Positions 8,811 to 18,812 of a stretch of DNA of 64,000 bases are shown piece after piece. Source of the stretch: Microbispora sp. H13382 (GTDB lineage: Bacteria; Actinomycetota; Actinomycetes; Streptosporangiales; Streptosporangiaceae); contig NZ_JABBXA010000004.1 of the NCBI RefSeq assembly GCF_014161445.1, positions 124,001 to 188,000 on the forward strand. The letters are read 5' to 3'. The notes under the pieces were generated by a model, which ran no database searches, had not been told where the DNA came from, and saw only the letters and a list, made by a program, of their open reading frames with translations. The translations under genes were made by a program, and so were the position numbers. Positions within the stretch are counted from its first letter, which is position 1; each line of letters starts with the position of its first letter.

Positions 8811-9117
8811 TACTCGTCCCTCGGCAGGTCGTCGCTGCGGGGGAATCGCCGCTCCGCCGCCAAGCGCTCTTTCTCCTTCAAATCCGCCGATACGCTAACT
8901 TAGCAAGCTAACTTACCTTACACAAGTTGCCCGTGGGTGGACAGCGCTGCCGCGATCTCTCCTGTGCACGAATCGCCGTGCGCCGTGCAGAGAACGCGAA
9001 TGACTCTCATTCCGGAGCCCGGCATGCTCACGACATGGCCACTGGCTGATCAACTCGCCGGCGGTTGGAGGGCGATTCTTCCCGCGCCTCGCCAGAGCGT
9101 TTGGAGTGTGACGAGTC
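8811..9117. other. Divergent intergenic region between araC-type gene and RHS gene
   Basis: About 307 bases, with an unusually AT-rich patch at 8890-8925. It should contain promoters for the AraC regulator (minus) and the RHS gene (plus). The only structured element I see is the repeat listed at 8894-8915. Confidence 0.6.
8894..8915. promoter_or_regulatory. Direct/inverted repeat, candidate operator
   Basis: GCTAACTTA occurs twice (8894-8902 and 8907-8915) with a 13-base period. The junction forms the palindrome TTAGCAAGCTAA (8900-8911). It stands out as AT-rich in a GC-rich background, midway between divergent genes, and could bind the AraC-type regulator or mark the RNA polymerase site. 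Confidence 0.45.
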
Positions 9118-12100
9118 ATGTGGTCTTCGCGTTTCCTGGTCCGGGCGACGACGGTGCTTCAGATGGCGTTGTCACCGGGACTGATCGTGACGGGGATGTC
9201 GCCGGCGGCGGCGCACGACGATCTCCCCCTCGTTTCGGTCGCGTTGCCCACGGGTGAGGCTCCGAAGCAACTGGCGGGAACAGCGGACGGCCTGCCGCAC
9301 CTGGTCGGCGGCGACGCCACGCGGGCGGGCCGGTTATCGGCCCGGGAGACGGCCGGTCGCGTCAAAGAAGGGCTGCCCGTCGAGCAGCGGCACAAGACGG
9401 CACGCGAGCCGGCCGGGGGCGGGCTCGACAAACCTCCGCCGCTGCCGCCCGAGCTGAAGGCTCCCGCTCCGAAGGCGACCGGTTCCCCGGGCGTCGTGGC
9501 CCCACCGGCGGTGAAGGAGGGGAGGGCCGTCTCCTCCGGCCGTCTCGCCGCCCTGGCCGCCGCCCGCCGCACCCGGACTCGCGCTCTCGTCCCGGGCGAG
9601 ACGACCGAGAACTCCGTGACGTACGCCAACAGCGACGGGACCTTCACGACCGAGGTGAGTGCCGGCGTCGCCCGCGTCGAACGTGACGGGACCTGGGTGC
9701 CGGTCGACACGACCCTGGTCGAGCGGGACGGAGTGCTCCGGGCGAAAGCCGCCAAGGCGGATGTGTCCTTCTCCCCGGGCGGGTCGGCGAAGCCGCTGGT
9801 CAGGTTCGGCAAGAGTGAGAAGGAGACGCTCGATCTGACGTGGCCGAGGGCGCTGCCCAAGCCGGTGGTGAGGGGGAACACCGCCACTTACGTCGACGCG
9901 GCGGGTGACGGCGCGGACCTGGTCGTCACGATGCTGGTGGACGGGTTCTCCCAGGACGTGGTGCTCCGCGAGCGTCCGGAGTCGCCGGTGGAGATCACGA
10001 TGGGGATCGAGTCCGACGGGCTGGCCGTCGCGCGGACCGCCGCGGGCGGCCTGGAGGTGCGGTCGGACGCGGGCAAGGTCGTTGCCGTGGCCCCGGAACC
10101 GGTCATGTACGCCGCGGGCGAGCAGGGCGCCGCGCCGAACGCCTCCGCGGCACCCTCGCCGTCCCCCTCGCCGTCCCCCGGGAAAGGCGGCGACCGGGAG
10201 GGTCCGGAGGGGAGGATCGGGAAGATAGAGACGCGCGTCGTGAAGGAGAACGGCCGGCGGACGCTGGTGCTGCGGCCCGACGCCGAATATCTGAAAGATC
10301 CCGCCACACGTTATCCCGTCCGGGTGGACCCGACCCTGACCCTCACTCCGAGCGCGGACACCTATGTCGAGGGTCAGGTGTGGCGTGACGGGTCGTATTC
10401 GGTTGGGACGGGCTATTCCTCGTCGTCCACGCTGCGGGCGGGCACGTCGAGCCATTCCAGCTCCGACGACGTGATCGACCGGGCGTTCCTGCGCTTCGAC
10501 ACCTCGGGGATGCCGCAGGCGGCTTCGTTGTCGGCGGCGACGCTGACGCTGTGGAACACTTCGTCCAGCGCGTGCAGCAGTGTTTCCGTGACCGCCGCGC
10601 GGGTGACGCAATCCTGGTCCTCGGGCATCAACTGGTACTCCCAGCCGGACGCGGAGTGGTACGGCGAGATCCCCGGCACGAACGGGTCGGGGTGCAGCTC
10701 GTCCAGCCCGAAGTCGATGAGCTGGGATCTGACGTACATGGCCCAGCAGTGGCTGGCGACTCCGAGCTCCAACCGCGGGGTGCGGCTGAGCGGACCGGAG
10801 GAGGGCTACACCTCGGTGCGCTCCTTCGCCTCGGCCGAGGCCAGTAGCAACAAGCCGGTCCTGGCGCTGACCTACACCCTGCCCAACACCGCGCCGGCGG
10901 TGGCGACACCGTCGGCGGCGCCGACGGTCGCCGCCGAGACGGGTGGGGTGGTGACCTCGCTGACGCCGGTGCTGTCGGCGGTGCTGACCGACGCCGACGC
11001 CGGACAGTCGCTGTCGGCGGACTTCCAGGTGCAGGTGGGCGGCACCCAGGTGTGGAGCGGCACGGCCAGCGGCATCTCCTCCGGCGGTAAGGCCACCGTG
11101 GCGGTGCCCTCGGGCAAGCTGGCCGACGGCCAGACCATCACCTATCGGGCCCGGGCGTACGACGGCGTCGAATACTCTGCCTGGTCCTCGTGGCAGACCG
11201 CCGTGGTCACGTCGATGCCGCTGACCGCGGTGACCTTCCAGCAGTTCACCCCGGTCGACAACAACCAGGTCGGTTCCCTGACGCCGTCCCTGTCGGCCTA
11301 TGCCCAGGTGCCGGGGGAGGCGGCCACCTCCTACTGGTACCAGGTCTGTGCCGGGCCGAAGGATCACTGGACCTGGTGCGAGTCCTCGACCTGGGTGAAG
11401 GGGGCCTGGACCGTCCCCTCGGGCAAGCTCCAGTGGGGCAAGACCTACTGGTGGTACGCCCAGGCCGCCACCAGCGCGGCCACGGCCACCTCGTCATGGC
11501 GGAGCTTCACCGCCGTTCCCGAGCAGGCGTCGATCAACGCCCTGCTCGCGGCGGGTACGGACGGCCGGGAGTTCAACCACGTCACCGGCAACTACACGCA
11601 CACCGAGACGGATCTGGCGGTCGCCGCGGTGGGGCCGCCGCTGTCGGTGAACCGTACCTACAACAGCCTGGACCCCCGCAAGGACGGAGCCTTCGGCGCC
11701 GGCTGGACCACCCGCTGGGACACGCGGCTTGAGAACGAGCCGCTGACCTCCACGGTGCTCATCACCTATCCCGACGGGCGGCAGTGGCGGTTCGCGGCCA
11801 AGGGCGACGGCACCTACGCCTCTCCGGCGGGCACGTACGCCACCCTGGCCACCCAATCCGGTGGTGGCTGGCGCCTCATGGACAAGGAATCCACGTCCTA
11901 CTGGTTCGACTCCGCGGGCCGGCTGGTCAAGGTCACCGACAGCCGCGGCCGTACGCAGACCCTGCAGTACGGCACGGACGGCAAGCTGGCCAAGGTCACC
12001 GGGGCGGGCGGCCGCTCCCTGACCTTCACCTGGGGCGGCGGCCATGTGACCGGCGTGGCCAGTGACCCGGTGGGCGGTTCGCCGATCACCTGGACCTACG

Positions 12101-15100
12101 CCTACGACGGCGATTATCTGGTCAGGGTCTGCCCGCCGGCCTCCGGCGGCGAGTGCGTCCGCTACGAGTACGGCGACGACTCGCAGTACCGCAGCGCGGT
12201 CCTGGACAGCAGGCCGGTCGGCTACTGGCGGCTCAACGAGACCGGCACCGGCATCGGCAGCGTGATCGCCAACATGATGAAGTCGGTCTCCGGGGTCGAC
12301 GACGGAAGGATCGCGGGAACGACCGCCGACGCCACCGGGGGCACCCTGGCCCCGCTGACGGGATCGCCGGACACCGCCATGACCTTCAGGGGGACGGCGG
12401 GCTCGTCGTACGTGTCCCTGCCCCCGGGAGTCGTGAACGGCCTGGGCGGCGACACGACGATCGAGGCGTGGTTCAAGACCACGGGCTCGGGCACCATCCT
12501 CGGCTACCAGAACTCGGCCAAGGGCAGTCCCAGCGTCTACACTCCCGCCATCTACGTCGGCACCGACGGCAGGCTGCGCGGCCAGTTCTGGACGGGAACG
12601 GCCGCTCCGATCACCTCCGCCGCGGCGGTCAACGACGGCGACTGGCACCACGTCGCGCTGTCGGGAGCCAGGTCCACGCAGACGCTGTATCTCGACGGCC
12701 AGGAGGTCGGCTCCCTGACCAGGCAGATCGCCCATCTGGGTCAGTGGGACGCCCGCATCGGCTACGGCTTCGGCTCCTCCGGCTGGCCGGGCACGGTGAG
12801 CTCCGGCGGGCCCTTCCCCTTCGCCGGTTCCATCGACGAGGTCGCCGTCTACGGCAAGCCGCTGCGTGCGGAGCAGGTCTCCACGCACTACCGCACCCGG
12901 ACGGCGCGCCGTCAGCTCATCAAGATCACGCAGCCGTCGGGCCGGGTCAGCGCGGTGAACACCTACGCCGCCGACGGCGGCCGGCTGCTGACCCACACCG
13001 ACCGCAACGGCGGCCTGTGGAAGCTGTCGTCCGCCGCGCACACCAAGGACTCCACGGGCGCGTCCCTGGCCACGATCACCGTCACCGACCCGCGCAACGG
13101 CACCCTGACCTACGTCAACGACGCCTCCCGTGACGACCGCCTCGTCTCGTGGACCGACCAGCTCGCCAAGACGACCAGGTACGAGTACGACACCGGTGGT
13201 TTCGTCGCGAAGATCACCGACCGCAACGGCAACGCCCGGCAGTTCGCCAACGACGCGCGCGGGAACCTGCTGGCGAAGACCACCTGCAGGACGAGCGGCT
13301 CATGCGGCACGGAGTACTACTCCTACTTCCTCGACATCGACAACCTTTTCGACGGCCGCAACGACCAGGTCGCCGAATACCGGGACGCGCGATCCGCCGA
13401 CGAGAACGACGGCACCTACCTCACCACCTTCGAGTACGACCAGTACGGCGACAGGGTCAAACAGGCGGGACCGGTCACCCCGGGCTTCCCCTCGGGGCGT
13501 TCGAGGAGCTGGACCTACACCGACGGCACCGAGCCGGCGGAAGGCGGCGGCACCACGCCGGCCGGCCTGCTCAAGAGCGCGAAGAAGCCCAACGGCGCCG
13601 AGATCAGCTACCGCTACAGGTCCAACGGCGACCTCGCCGAGACCACCGACGCGGCGGGCCTGGTCACCCGGTTCGGCTACGACGCCCTCGGCCGCAGGAC
13701 CAGCCAGACGGTGGTGTCGGCGGCGGAACCGGATGGTGTGACGACCCGCTACGCCTACGACGGCATGGGCCGCGTCGTCAAGGCGACCGGTCCCGGCGTC
13801 GCCAACGAGATCACCTCGGCCACCCACACCGCCGAGGTCCGCACCGCCTACGACCCCGACGGCAACGTCCTCACCTCCACGCTGGACGACCTGACCGGGT
13901 CCGACCCCGACCGCGTCACCACCTACACCTACGACGCCTTCGGCCGGGTCACGACCATGACCGGCCCCGAGGGCGGCGTCACGAGGTACTCCTTCGACGC
14001 CACAGGCGCGCTGGTCTCCGCGACCAGCCCGGCCGGCACCCCGCTGGAGTTCGGTTACACCCCGCGCGGCGAGAAGGCCACGGTCACCCTCAAGAACTGG
14101 ACAGGCAGTCCGGCTGCCCCGCAGCCCGCGGCCGACGTGGTCCTGGCCTCCTACGCCTACGACTCGGCGGGACGGCCGGCCGCGAAGACCGACGCGATGG
14201 GCCGCACCACGCGCTACACGTACTGGGACGACGACCTGCTGTCCCAGGAGATCGCCGACGACGCCCGCCTCAACGGCTTGGCCACACCCCGCGACGTGGT
14301 GCTTGCCTCCTACGAGTACGACTGGGCCGGCAACCCGCTGAAGACGGTCACGGGTGGCGGGAAGACCCGGACCGACTACACCTACGACGCGGCCGGCCTG
14401 CTCACCTCTCAGACCCTGGACCCCGATGGCCTGGCGCGCAGGACCGGCTTCGGCTACGACGCCGACGGCAACGTCATCTCCACGACGAGGACCGCCGCGG
14501 GCACCTCGCGTACCGAGAGCGTGACGGCCGAGTTCGACGCCGCCGACCGCAGGATCAAGCAGATCGTCGAGAACGGCGACACCGACCTGATCACCACCTG
14601 GAAGTACGACGAACGCGGACTGGTCACCGAGGTCACCTCGCCGCGCGGCAACGCCTCGGGCGCCGACCGGCTCGACCACACCGCCCTGAACCGCTATGAC
14701 GCCGTCGGGCAGCTCGTCGAGACGAAGCAACCGCCGGTCGCCGTCGAGCGCGCGGGCGGCTCCCCGGTCACCCAGCGCCCGGTCGTCCGGTACGGCTATG
14801 ACACTGCCGGTGAGCGGACCGACGTCATCGATCCGGAGAACCGGGCCAGCTCCGTCGGCTACGACCGGACGGGACAGATCAAGACGGCCACAGCGCCGCC
14901 CTACACCCCGCCGGGGGGCACCGCCGTCACCCCGGTCACCCGCTACGGTTACGACGCCGCCGGCAGGCTCACGTCGGTCACCGACCCGCGGGGCAACGTC
15001 ACCACCAACACCTACGACGCCCTCGACCGGCTCGTCCGGGTGGCCCAGCCGCCGGCGACCGGCGGCGCCACTCCCGGGCACGCCGACTACACCTACACGT

Positions 15101-18100
15101 TGAACGGTGAACTGCTGTCGGTCACCGACCCCACCGGCGCTCGCCAGGAGGCCACGTACGACGACCTGGGCCGCCCGATCACCTCGACCGTCATCGAGCG
15201 CAAGCCCACCACAGCCGCGCTCACCTCGTACGCGACCTACGACGACGCGGGCAACCCGCTCACCGAGAAGCGGCCCGGGGGCGACACCACAACCGCCACC
15301 GTCAACCCCGCCGGGGAGACCACCGAGCTGACCGATCCCGAGGGCGACACGACGACGTTCGCCTTCGACCTGGCCGGACGCCAGACCAAGGTCACCGATC
15401 CGCTCGGCAACGCCAGCAGCATCATCTACGACCTGTCCGGACACCCAACCGCGGTCCGGGATCTGGACTCCGGCGGCGCTACCGTCCGCACCCGCTCGTT
15501 CGACTACGACCGGGACGGCAACCCCGTCGGCCGCACCGACGCCGAGGGCCACACCACCACCTACGACTTCGACGCGCTCGGCCGGATCACGCGGATGGTC
15601 GAGCCGGTCAGCGCGGACGGCTCGATCACCACCTCGTTCGGCTACGACGCGACGGGTGCGCGCACCCGGTACACCGACGGCCGGGGCAACACCTCGATCA
15701 CCACCTACAACAGCCTCGGGCTGGTGGAATCGGTGATCGAGCCGTCCACCGCCCAGCATCCGAACCTCGCCGACCGCACCTGGACCACGAGGTACGACGC
15801 GGCGGGCAATCCGGTGACGCAGGTCCAGCCCGGCGGGGTCACCGTCACCAACACCTTCGACAACCTCGGGCGGCTTACCCAGCAGGCCGGCAGCGGCGGC
15901 GGCACCGCCCCCACCGCCCCGAAGACCTTCGGCTACGACCTCGCCGGACGCGCCGTGTCGGCAGGCGACCTCACCTTCACGCTCAACGACCGGGGCCAGT
16001 TGCTGAAGACCGCCAAGGGCGGAGTCGACCAGGCGAGCTTCGCCTACGACGCCAACGACCGCCTGGTCCAGCGCGGCGACGCGGCCGGCACCACGACCTT
16101 CACCTGGGACGGCAAGGACCGGCTGAAGACGGCGGTCGACCCGCTCACGGGTGTCACCGTCGGCTACGACTACGACAAGGCCGGCCGTCTCACCTCCTCG
16201 ACCTACGGCAGCGGCGGTCCGCGGCGAACCTATGGCTACGACGCCCTCGGTCGCCTGACCAGCGACGCGCTCAGGTCCGGGGGCGGCGCGGACCTGGCGT
16301 CCATCACCTACGGCTACGACAAGGAGGACCGCCTGACCTCCAAGGTCACCTCCGGCACGGCGGGGGCGGGCGGCAACAGCTACACCTATGACTTCGCCGG
16401 CCGCCTGACCTCCTGGACCGACCCGTCCTCGGCGACGACGGCGTACGAGTGGGACGCGTCAGGAAACCGCACGCGGGCGGGGAACGACACCTTCACCTAC
16501 GACGAGCGCAACCGCCTCACCTCCGGTGCAGGCGTGGACTACACCTACACCCCCCGGGGCACGCTCGCAGCGGCGACCAAGGACGGTGCGGTCAACGCCT
16601 ACTCCTTCGACGCCTTCGACCGCATGGTCGGCGACGGGAACGCCGACTACACCTACGACGCCCTCGACCGAATGACCCGCCGCACCAAGGGCGGCACCAC
16701 CGCCGCGTACGTCTACGCCGACACGAGCAACGACCTGGTCGCGGTCATGGACGCCGCCGGAGCGGCTCAGGAGACCTACAGCCGGGGTGCCTTCGGCGAC
16801 GTCCTGTCCGCCAAGATCGGCGCCAACGCGGGGCAGTTCCAGATGGCCGACAGACACGGGGACGTCGTCGCGGCCTTCACCGCCGGTGCCACAAGCCTCG
16901 CCGGCTCCACCGCCTACAACCCGTTCGGCCAGGCCGTCACCAGTACGGGCACCCGGTCCCAGCTCGGCTTCCAGGGCGAGTGGACCGACGGCGACACCGG
17001 TCAGGTCAACATGCACGCCCGCTGGTACCAGCCCGGCACCGGCACCTTCACCAGCCGCGACACCATGACCCTCGATCCCGATCCGGCGGCACGGGCCAAC
17101 CGCTACAGCTATGGGATGGCCTCACCGCTGGTCATGATCGATCCGTCTGGGCACGCGCCCAAGGTCGACGTCGACGCGGACGGCGTCTGCCACGGCACCG
17201 TGGGCCAGTGCGACGCCTACTTCAACCCGCCCACCCCTGTCGTGAACCTCGGCCCCGGTGGCTTCGGAATCGACGAGAGCGGTACATGCCATGGCGACTT
17301 GAACGCCTGCACCAAGTACTTCGAGCACAACTACTGGGAGAATCTCGCCGCATCGGCGCCTCCGCCGGACCCGCGTTTCTACTTCTCGGATGAGCGCGCC
17401 AAGGAGCTGGGCGTGATGAACAACGGCCGCCCCATCGAAGAGGGGGTGCCGTACTGGAAGATGAGCGAAGAAGCCCGCAATCTCTATCTGCAGAACTACA
17501 ACCCCATGATGACCAAGCAAGAGAATCAGGATCTTGCCGTCTGGGCGATGATGCAAACCAAGGACATCAAGGGGTTGGACCACATCATCGGCATGCTGCC
17601 GAGCGGTGGAAACGGTGTGACGGGAAAGCAGCTGTACTCCGCGTACCAGCAGGGGCAGAATTTTTCCAAAGCACTCGACGACTGTCATGAGCACCTCAGT
17701 TCGAAGAAGTGCAAGCAACTGATCGCGCAGGAGTGGCTGAATCTTCGGGAATGGCTGTGCGAAGACACGACCGTGAAACCTTGTAAACCAAGCAGTGTCG
17801 CCAGGGCGTCGAGTGTCTGGGGTTTGCCGTTGAAGCTCGCCATGTTCCTCGCCAACACGAACCCGAACTTGAGTTACGACAAGTTCATGCTGGCGGTGGA
17901 GAGGTGGGCGGTAAGCGAAGGCGGGCACTGTAACACGAACCCGACGACAGGACAAAAGGTCTGCAGTGGGCTGCAGAGTGGCGTGCACTTCGGGCGCGGC
18001 GGGACGACCGTGGGGAACATCCTGCTGATCGACAACGCGACGCCTACCAAGATCCTACTGGATCATGAGGCGGAGCATATGAGGCAGTGGCAGTTCTACT

Positions 18101-18225
18101 ACAAGCAAACGCATTTCTGGCCGACGTTCCTCGTCTACTACATCCGCAACACCGATCCCCTCGACCCCTGCGTCAATATTTATGAGCGGGAGGCGGACCA
18201 GAAGGGTAATACTTACAAGTGCTGA
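9118..18225 (+). CDS. Secreted RHS/YD-repeat polymorphic toxin with HExxH C-terminal domain
   Basis: Giant 3035-residue export protein. Order: signal peptide (about 1-35, ending SPAAAHD); actinobacterial RHS N-terminal domain (about 160-300); SPSPSPSP linker near 345; DNRLRE-type domain (about 406-586); fibronectin-like region (590-800); DUF6531-like start of the shell (GREFNHVTGNYTHTETDL); LamG-type lectin domain (about 1025-1262); YD repeats to about 2555; RHS core ending NRYSYGMASPLVMIDPSGH near 2680. The remaining 350 residues are a variable tip. They end with LLDHEAEHMRQW (His2983-His2987, an HExxH motif) and YEREAD about 36 residues later, a pattern of zinc metalloproteases. GC content falls visibly in this tip, as expected for an exchanged toxin module. 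Possible roles are contact-dependent killing or cell-wall association. The toxin activity is inferred, not shown. Confidence 0.9.
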   Translation: MWSSRFLVRATTVLQMALSPGLIVTGMSPAAAHDDLPLVSVALPTGEAPKQLAGTADGLPHLVGGDATRAGRLSARETAGRVKEGLPVEQRHKTAREPAGGGLDKPPPLPPELKAPAPKATGSPGVVAPPAVKEGRAVSSGRLAALAAARRTRTRALVPGETTENSVTYANSDGTFTTEVSAGVARVERDGTWVPVDTTLVERDGVLRAKAAKADVSFSPGGSAKPLVRFGKSEKETLDLTWPRALPKPVVRGNTATYVDAAGDGADLVVTMLVDGFSQDVVLRERPESPVEITMGIESDGLAVARTAAGGLEVRSDAGKVVAVAPEPVMYAAGEQGAAPNASAAPSPSPSPSPGKGGDREGPEGRIGKIETRVVKENGRRTLVLRPDAEYLKDPATRYPVRVDPTLTLTPSADTYVEGQVWRDGSYSVGTGYSSSSTLRAGTSSHSSSDDVIDRAFLRFDTSGMPQAASLSAATLTLWNTSSSACSSVSVTAARVTQSWSSGINWYSQPDAEWYGEIPGTNGSGCSSSSPKSMSWDLTYMAQQWLATPSSNRGVRLSGPEEGYTSVRSFASAEASSNKPVLALTYTLPNTAPAVATPSAAPTVAAETGGVVTSLTPVLSAVLTDADAGQSLSADFQVQVGGTQVWSGTASGISSGGKATVAVPSGKLADGQTITYRARAYDGVEYSAWSSWQTAVVTSMPLTAVTFQQFTPVDNNQVGSLTPSLSAYAQVPGEAATSYWYQVCAGPKDHWTWCESSTWVKGAWTVPSGKLQWGKTYWWYAQAATSAATATSSWRSFTAVPEQASINALLAAGTDGREFNHVTGNYTHTETDLAVAAVGPPLSVNRTYNSLDPRKDGAFGAGWTTRWDTRLENEPLTSTVLITYPDGRQWRFAAKGDGTYASPAGTYATLATQSGGGWRLMDKESTSYWFDSAGRLVKVTDSRGRTQTLQYGTDGKLAKVTGAGGRSLTFTWGGGHVTGVASDPVGGSPITWTYAYDGDYLVRVCPPASGGECVRYEYGDDSQYRSAVLDSRPVGYWRLNETGTGIGSVIANMMKSVSGVDDGRIAGTTADATGGTLAPLTGSPDTAMTFRGTAGSSYVSLPPGVVNGLGGDTTIEAWFKTTGSGTILGYQNSAKGSPSVYTPAIYVGTDGRLRGQFWTGTAAPITSAAAVNDGDWHHVALSGARSTQTLYLDGQEVGSLTRQIAHLGQWDARIGYGFGSSGWPGTVSSGGPFPFAGSIDEVAVYGKPLRAEQVSTHYRTRTARRQLIKITQPSGRVSAVNTYAADGGRLLTHTDRNGGLWKLSSAAHTKDSTGASLATITVTDPRNGTLTYVNDASRDDRLVSWTDQLAKTTRYEYDTGGFVAKITDRNGNARQFANDARGNLLAKTTCRTSGSCGTEYYSYFLDIDNLFDGRNDQVAEYRDARSADENDGTYLTTFEYDQYGDRVKQAGPVTPGFPSGRSRSWTYTDGTEPAEGGGTTPAGLLKSAKKPNGAEISYRYRSNGDLAETTDAAGLVTRFGYDALGRRTSQTVVSAAEPDGVTTRYAYDGMGRVVKATGPGVANEITSATHTAEVRTAYDPDGNVLTSTLDDLTGSDPDRVTTYTYDAFGRVTTMTGPEGGVTRYSFDATGALVSATSPAGTPLEFGYTPRGEKATVTLKNWTGSPAAPQPAADVVLASYAYDSAGRPAAKTDAMGRTTRYTYWDDDLLSQEIADDARLNGLATPRDVVLASYEYDWAGNPLKTVTGGGKTRTDYTYDAAGLLTSQTLDPDGLARRTGFGYDADGNVISTTRTAAGTSRTESVTAEFDAADRRIKQIVENGDTDLITTWKYDERGLVTEVTSPRGNASGADRLDHTALNRYDAVGQLVETKQPPVAVERAGGSPVTQRPVVRYGYDTAGERTDVIDPENRASSVGYDRTGQIKTATAPPYTPPGGTAVTPVTRYGYDAAGRLTSVTDPRGNVTTNTYDALDRLVRVAQPPATGGATPGHADYTYTLNGELLSVTDPTGARQEATYDDLGRPITSTVIERKPTTAALTSYATYDDAGNPLTEKRPGGDTTTATVNPAGETTELTDPEGDTTTFAFDLAGRQTKVTDPLGNASSIIYDLSGHPTAVRDLDSGGATVRTRSFDYDRDGNPVGRTDAEGHTTTYDFDALGRITRMVEPVSADGSITTSFGYDATGARTRYTDGRGNTSITTYNSLGLVESVIEPSTAQHPNLADRTWTTRYDAAGNPVTQVQPGGVTVTNTFDNLGRLTQQAGSGGGTAPTAPKTFGYDLAGRAVSAGDLTFTLNDRGQLLKTAKGGVDQASFAYDANDRLVQRGDAAGTTTFTWDGKDRLKTAVDPLTGVTVGYDYDKAGRLTSSTYGSGGPRRTYGYDALGRLTSDALRSGGGADLASITYGYDKEDRLTSKVTSGTAGAGGNSYTYDFAGRLTSWTDPSSATTAYEWDASGNRTRAGNDTFTYDERNRLTSGAGVDYTYTPRGTLAAATKDGAVNAYSFDAFDRMVGDGNADYTYDALDRMTRRTKGGTTAAYVYADTSNDLVAVMDAAGAAQETYSRGAFGDVLSAKIGANAGQFQMADRHGDVVAAFTAGATSLAGSTAYNPFGQAVTSTGTRSQLGFQGEWTDGDTGQVNMHARWYQPGTGTFTSRDTMTLDPDPAARANRYSYGMASPLVMIDPSGHAPKVDVDADGVCHGTVGQCDAYFNPPTPVVNLGPGGFGIDESGTCHGDLNACTKYFEHNYWENLAASAPPPDPRFYFSDERAKELGVMNNGRPIEEGVPYWKMSEEARNLYLQNYNPMMTKQENQDLAVWAMMQTKDIKGLDHIIGMLPSGGNGVTGKQLYSAYQQGQNFSKALDDCHEHLSSKKCKQLIAQEWLNLREWLCEDTTVKPCKPSSVARASSVWGLPLKLAMFLANTNPNLSYDKFMLAVERWAVSEGGHCNTNPTTGQKVCSGLQSGVHFGRGGTTVGNILLIDNATPTKILLDHEAEHMRQWQFYYKQTHFWPTFLVYYIRNTDPLDPCVNIYEREADQKGNTYKC

Positions 18226-18749
18226 GGAAGCTCTCCATAGCTGTCGCTAGGGCCTCTCACCGCCCGCGTTCGTACGGCCGGCGCACCTTGTCAGCCTGTT
18301 TGCTGCTGCTGACGGTGGCGGCGTGCCGCCCGCCCCTCGCGGACGACTTGCCGCGGCCCGTCGGAGTCGGTCGTACGGACGACGGACGGCTCAGGTTCGT
18401 GGTGCCGCTGTGCCCGGGGGAGTCCCTGTCTTCCTTCCTGGTTCAGGACCAACAGTCGCCACGCCTGCTGTGGAAGGTCTCGCAACCGACTGGGACAGAG
18501 GAACGGGCCGGGGTCATCGTGCTGGGGGACGCGCGTGGGTTTGAGAAGCAGGACATACCTCTGCAAGAGCCATTGCCGCCCATCCTCGATGTCACAGCAC
18601 GTCTTACTGACGATTTTCCGATCGCCAACGCATTCCAGCTCACGGACATACCGGAAGACTTCGCCGGTACAGACCAAGTTCTGGGCCTGTCCGGGAGGAA
18701 GAGCTCGGAGGAGGATTTCCGGAGCAAGACCGAGGATGATTACTGCTAG
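18219..18749 (+). CDS. Small lipoprotein, candidate immunity protein for the RHS toxin
   Basis: 176 residues with a lipoprotein signal (LLLLTVAAC, lipid Cys36) and no domain I recognise. The GTG start overlaps the last codons of the RHS gene; GAAGGG lies 12 bases upstream. Polymorphic toxin genes are normally followed immediately by their immunity gene, and a periplasm-facing lipoprotein is a plausible antidote to a secreted peptidase. The body is acidic near the end (SSEEDFRSKTEDDYC). Base composition is less GC-rich than the RHS shell and resembles the toxin tip. The role is inferred from position only. Confidence 0.7.
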   Translation: MLRKLSIAVARASHRPRSYGRRTLSACLLLLTVAACRPPLADDLPRPVGVGRTDDGRLRFVVPLCPGESLSSFLVQDQQSPRLLWKVSQPTGTEERAGVIVLGDARGFEKQDIPLQEPLPPILDVTARLTDDFPIANAFQLTDIPEDFAGTDQVLGLSGRKSSEEDFRSKTEDDYC

Positions 18750-18751
18750 AC

Positions 18752-18788
18752 GCCGAAAGGCGGTCCCGGACGCGGGCCGCCTTACGGC
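18752..18788 (+). terminator. Hairpin after RHS/immunity genes
   Basis: Nearly perfect hairpin: GCCG and AAGGCGG arms at 18752-18763 pair with CCGCCTT and CGGC at 18777-18788, with an inner CCCG/CGGG stem and a GACG loop. It begins three bases after the lipoprotein stop. Confidence 0.75.
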
Positions 18789-18812
18789 GTTAGGTGATCA
18801 CTTCATCGCATC

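Noticed and set aside
13300..15759. Minus-strand open frame of 819 codons inside the RHS gene
   Set aside because: Shadow of the YD repeats; Gly/Val/Arg-rich with no family similarity.
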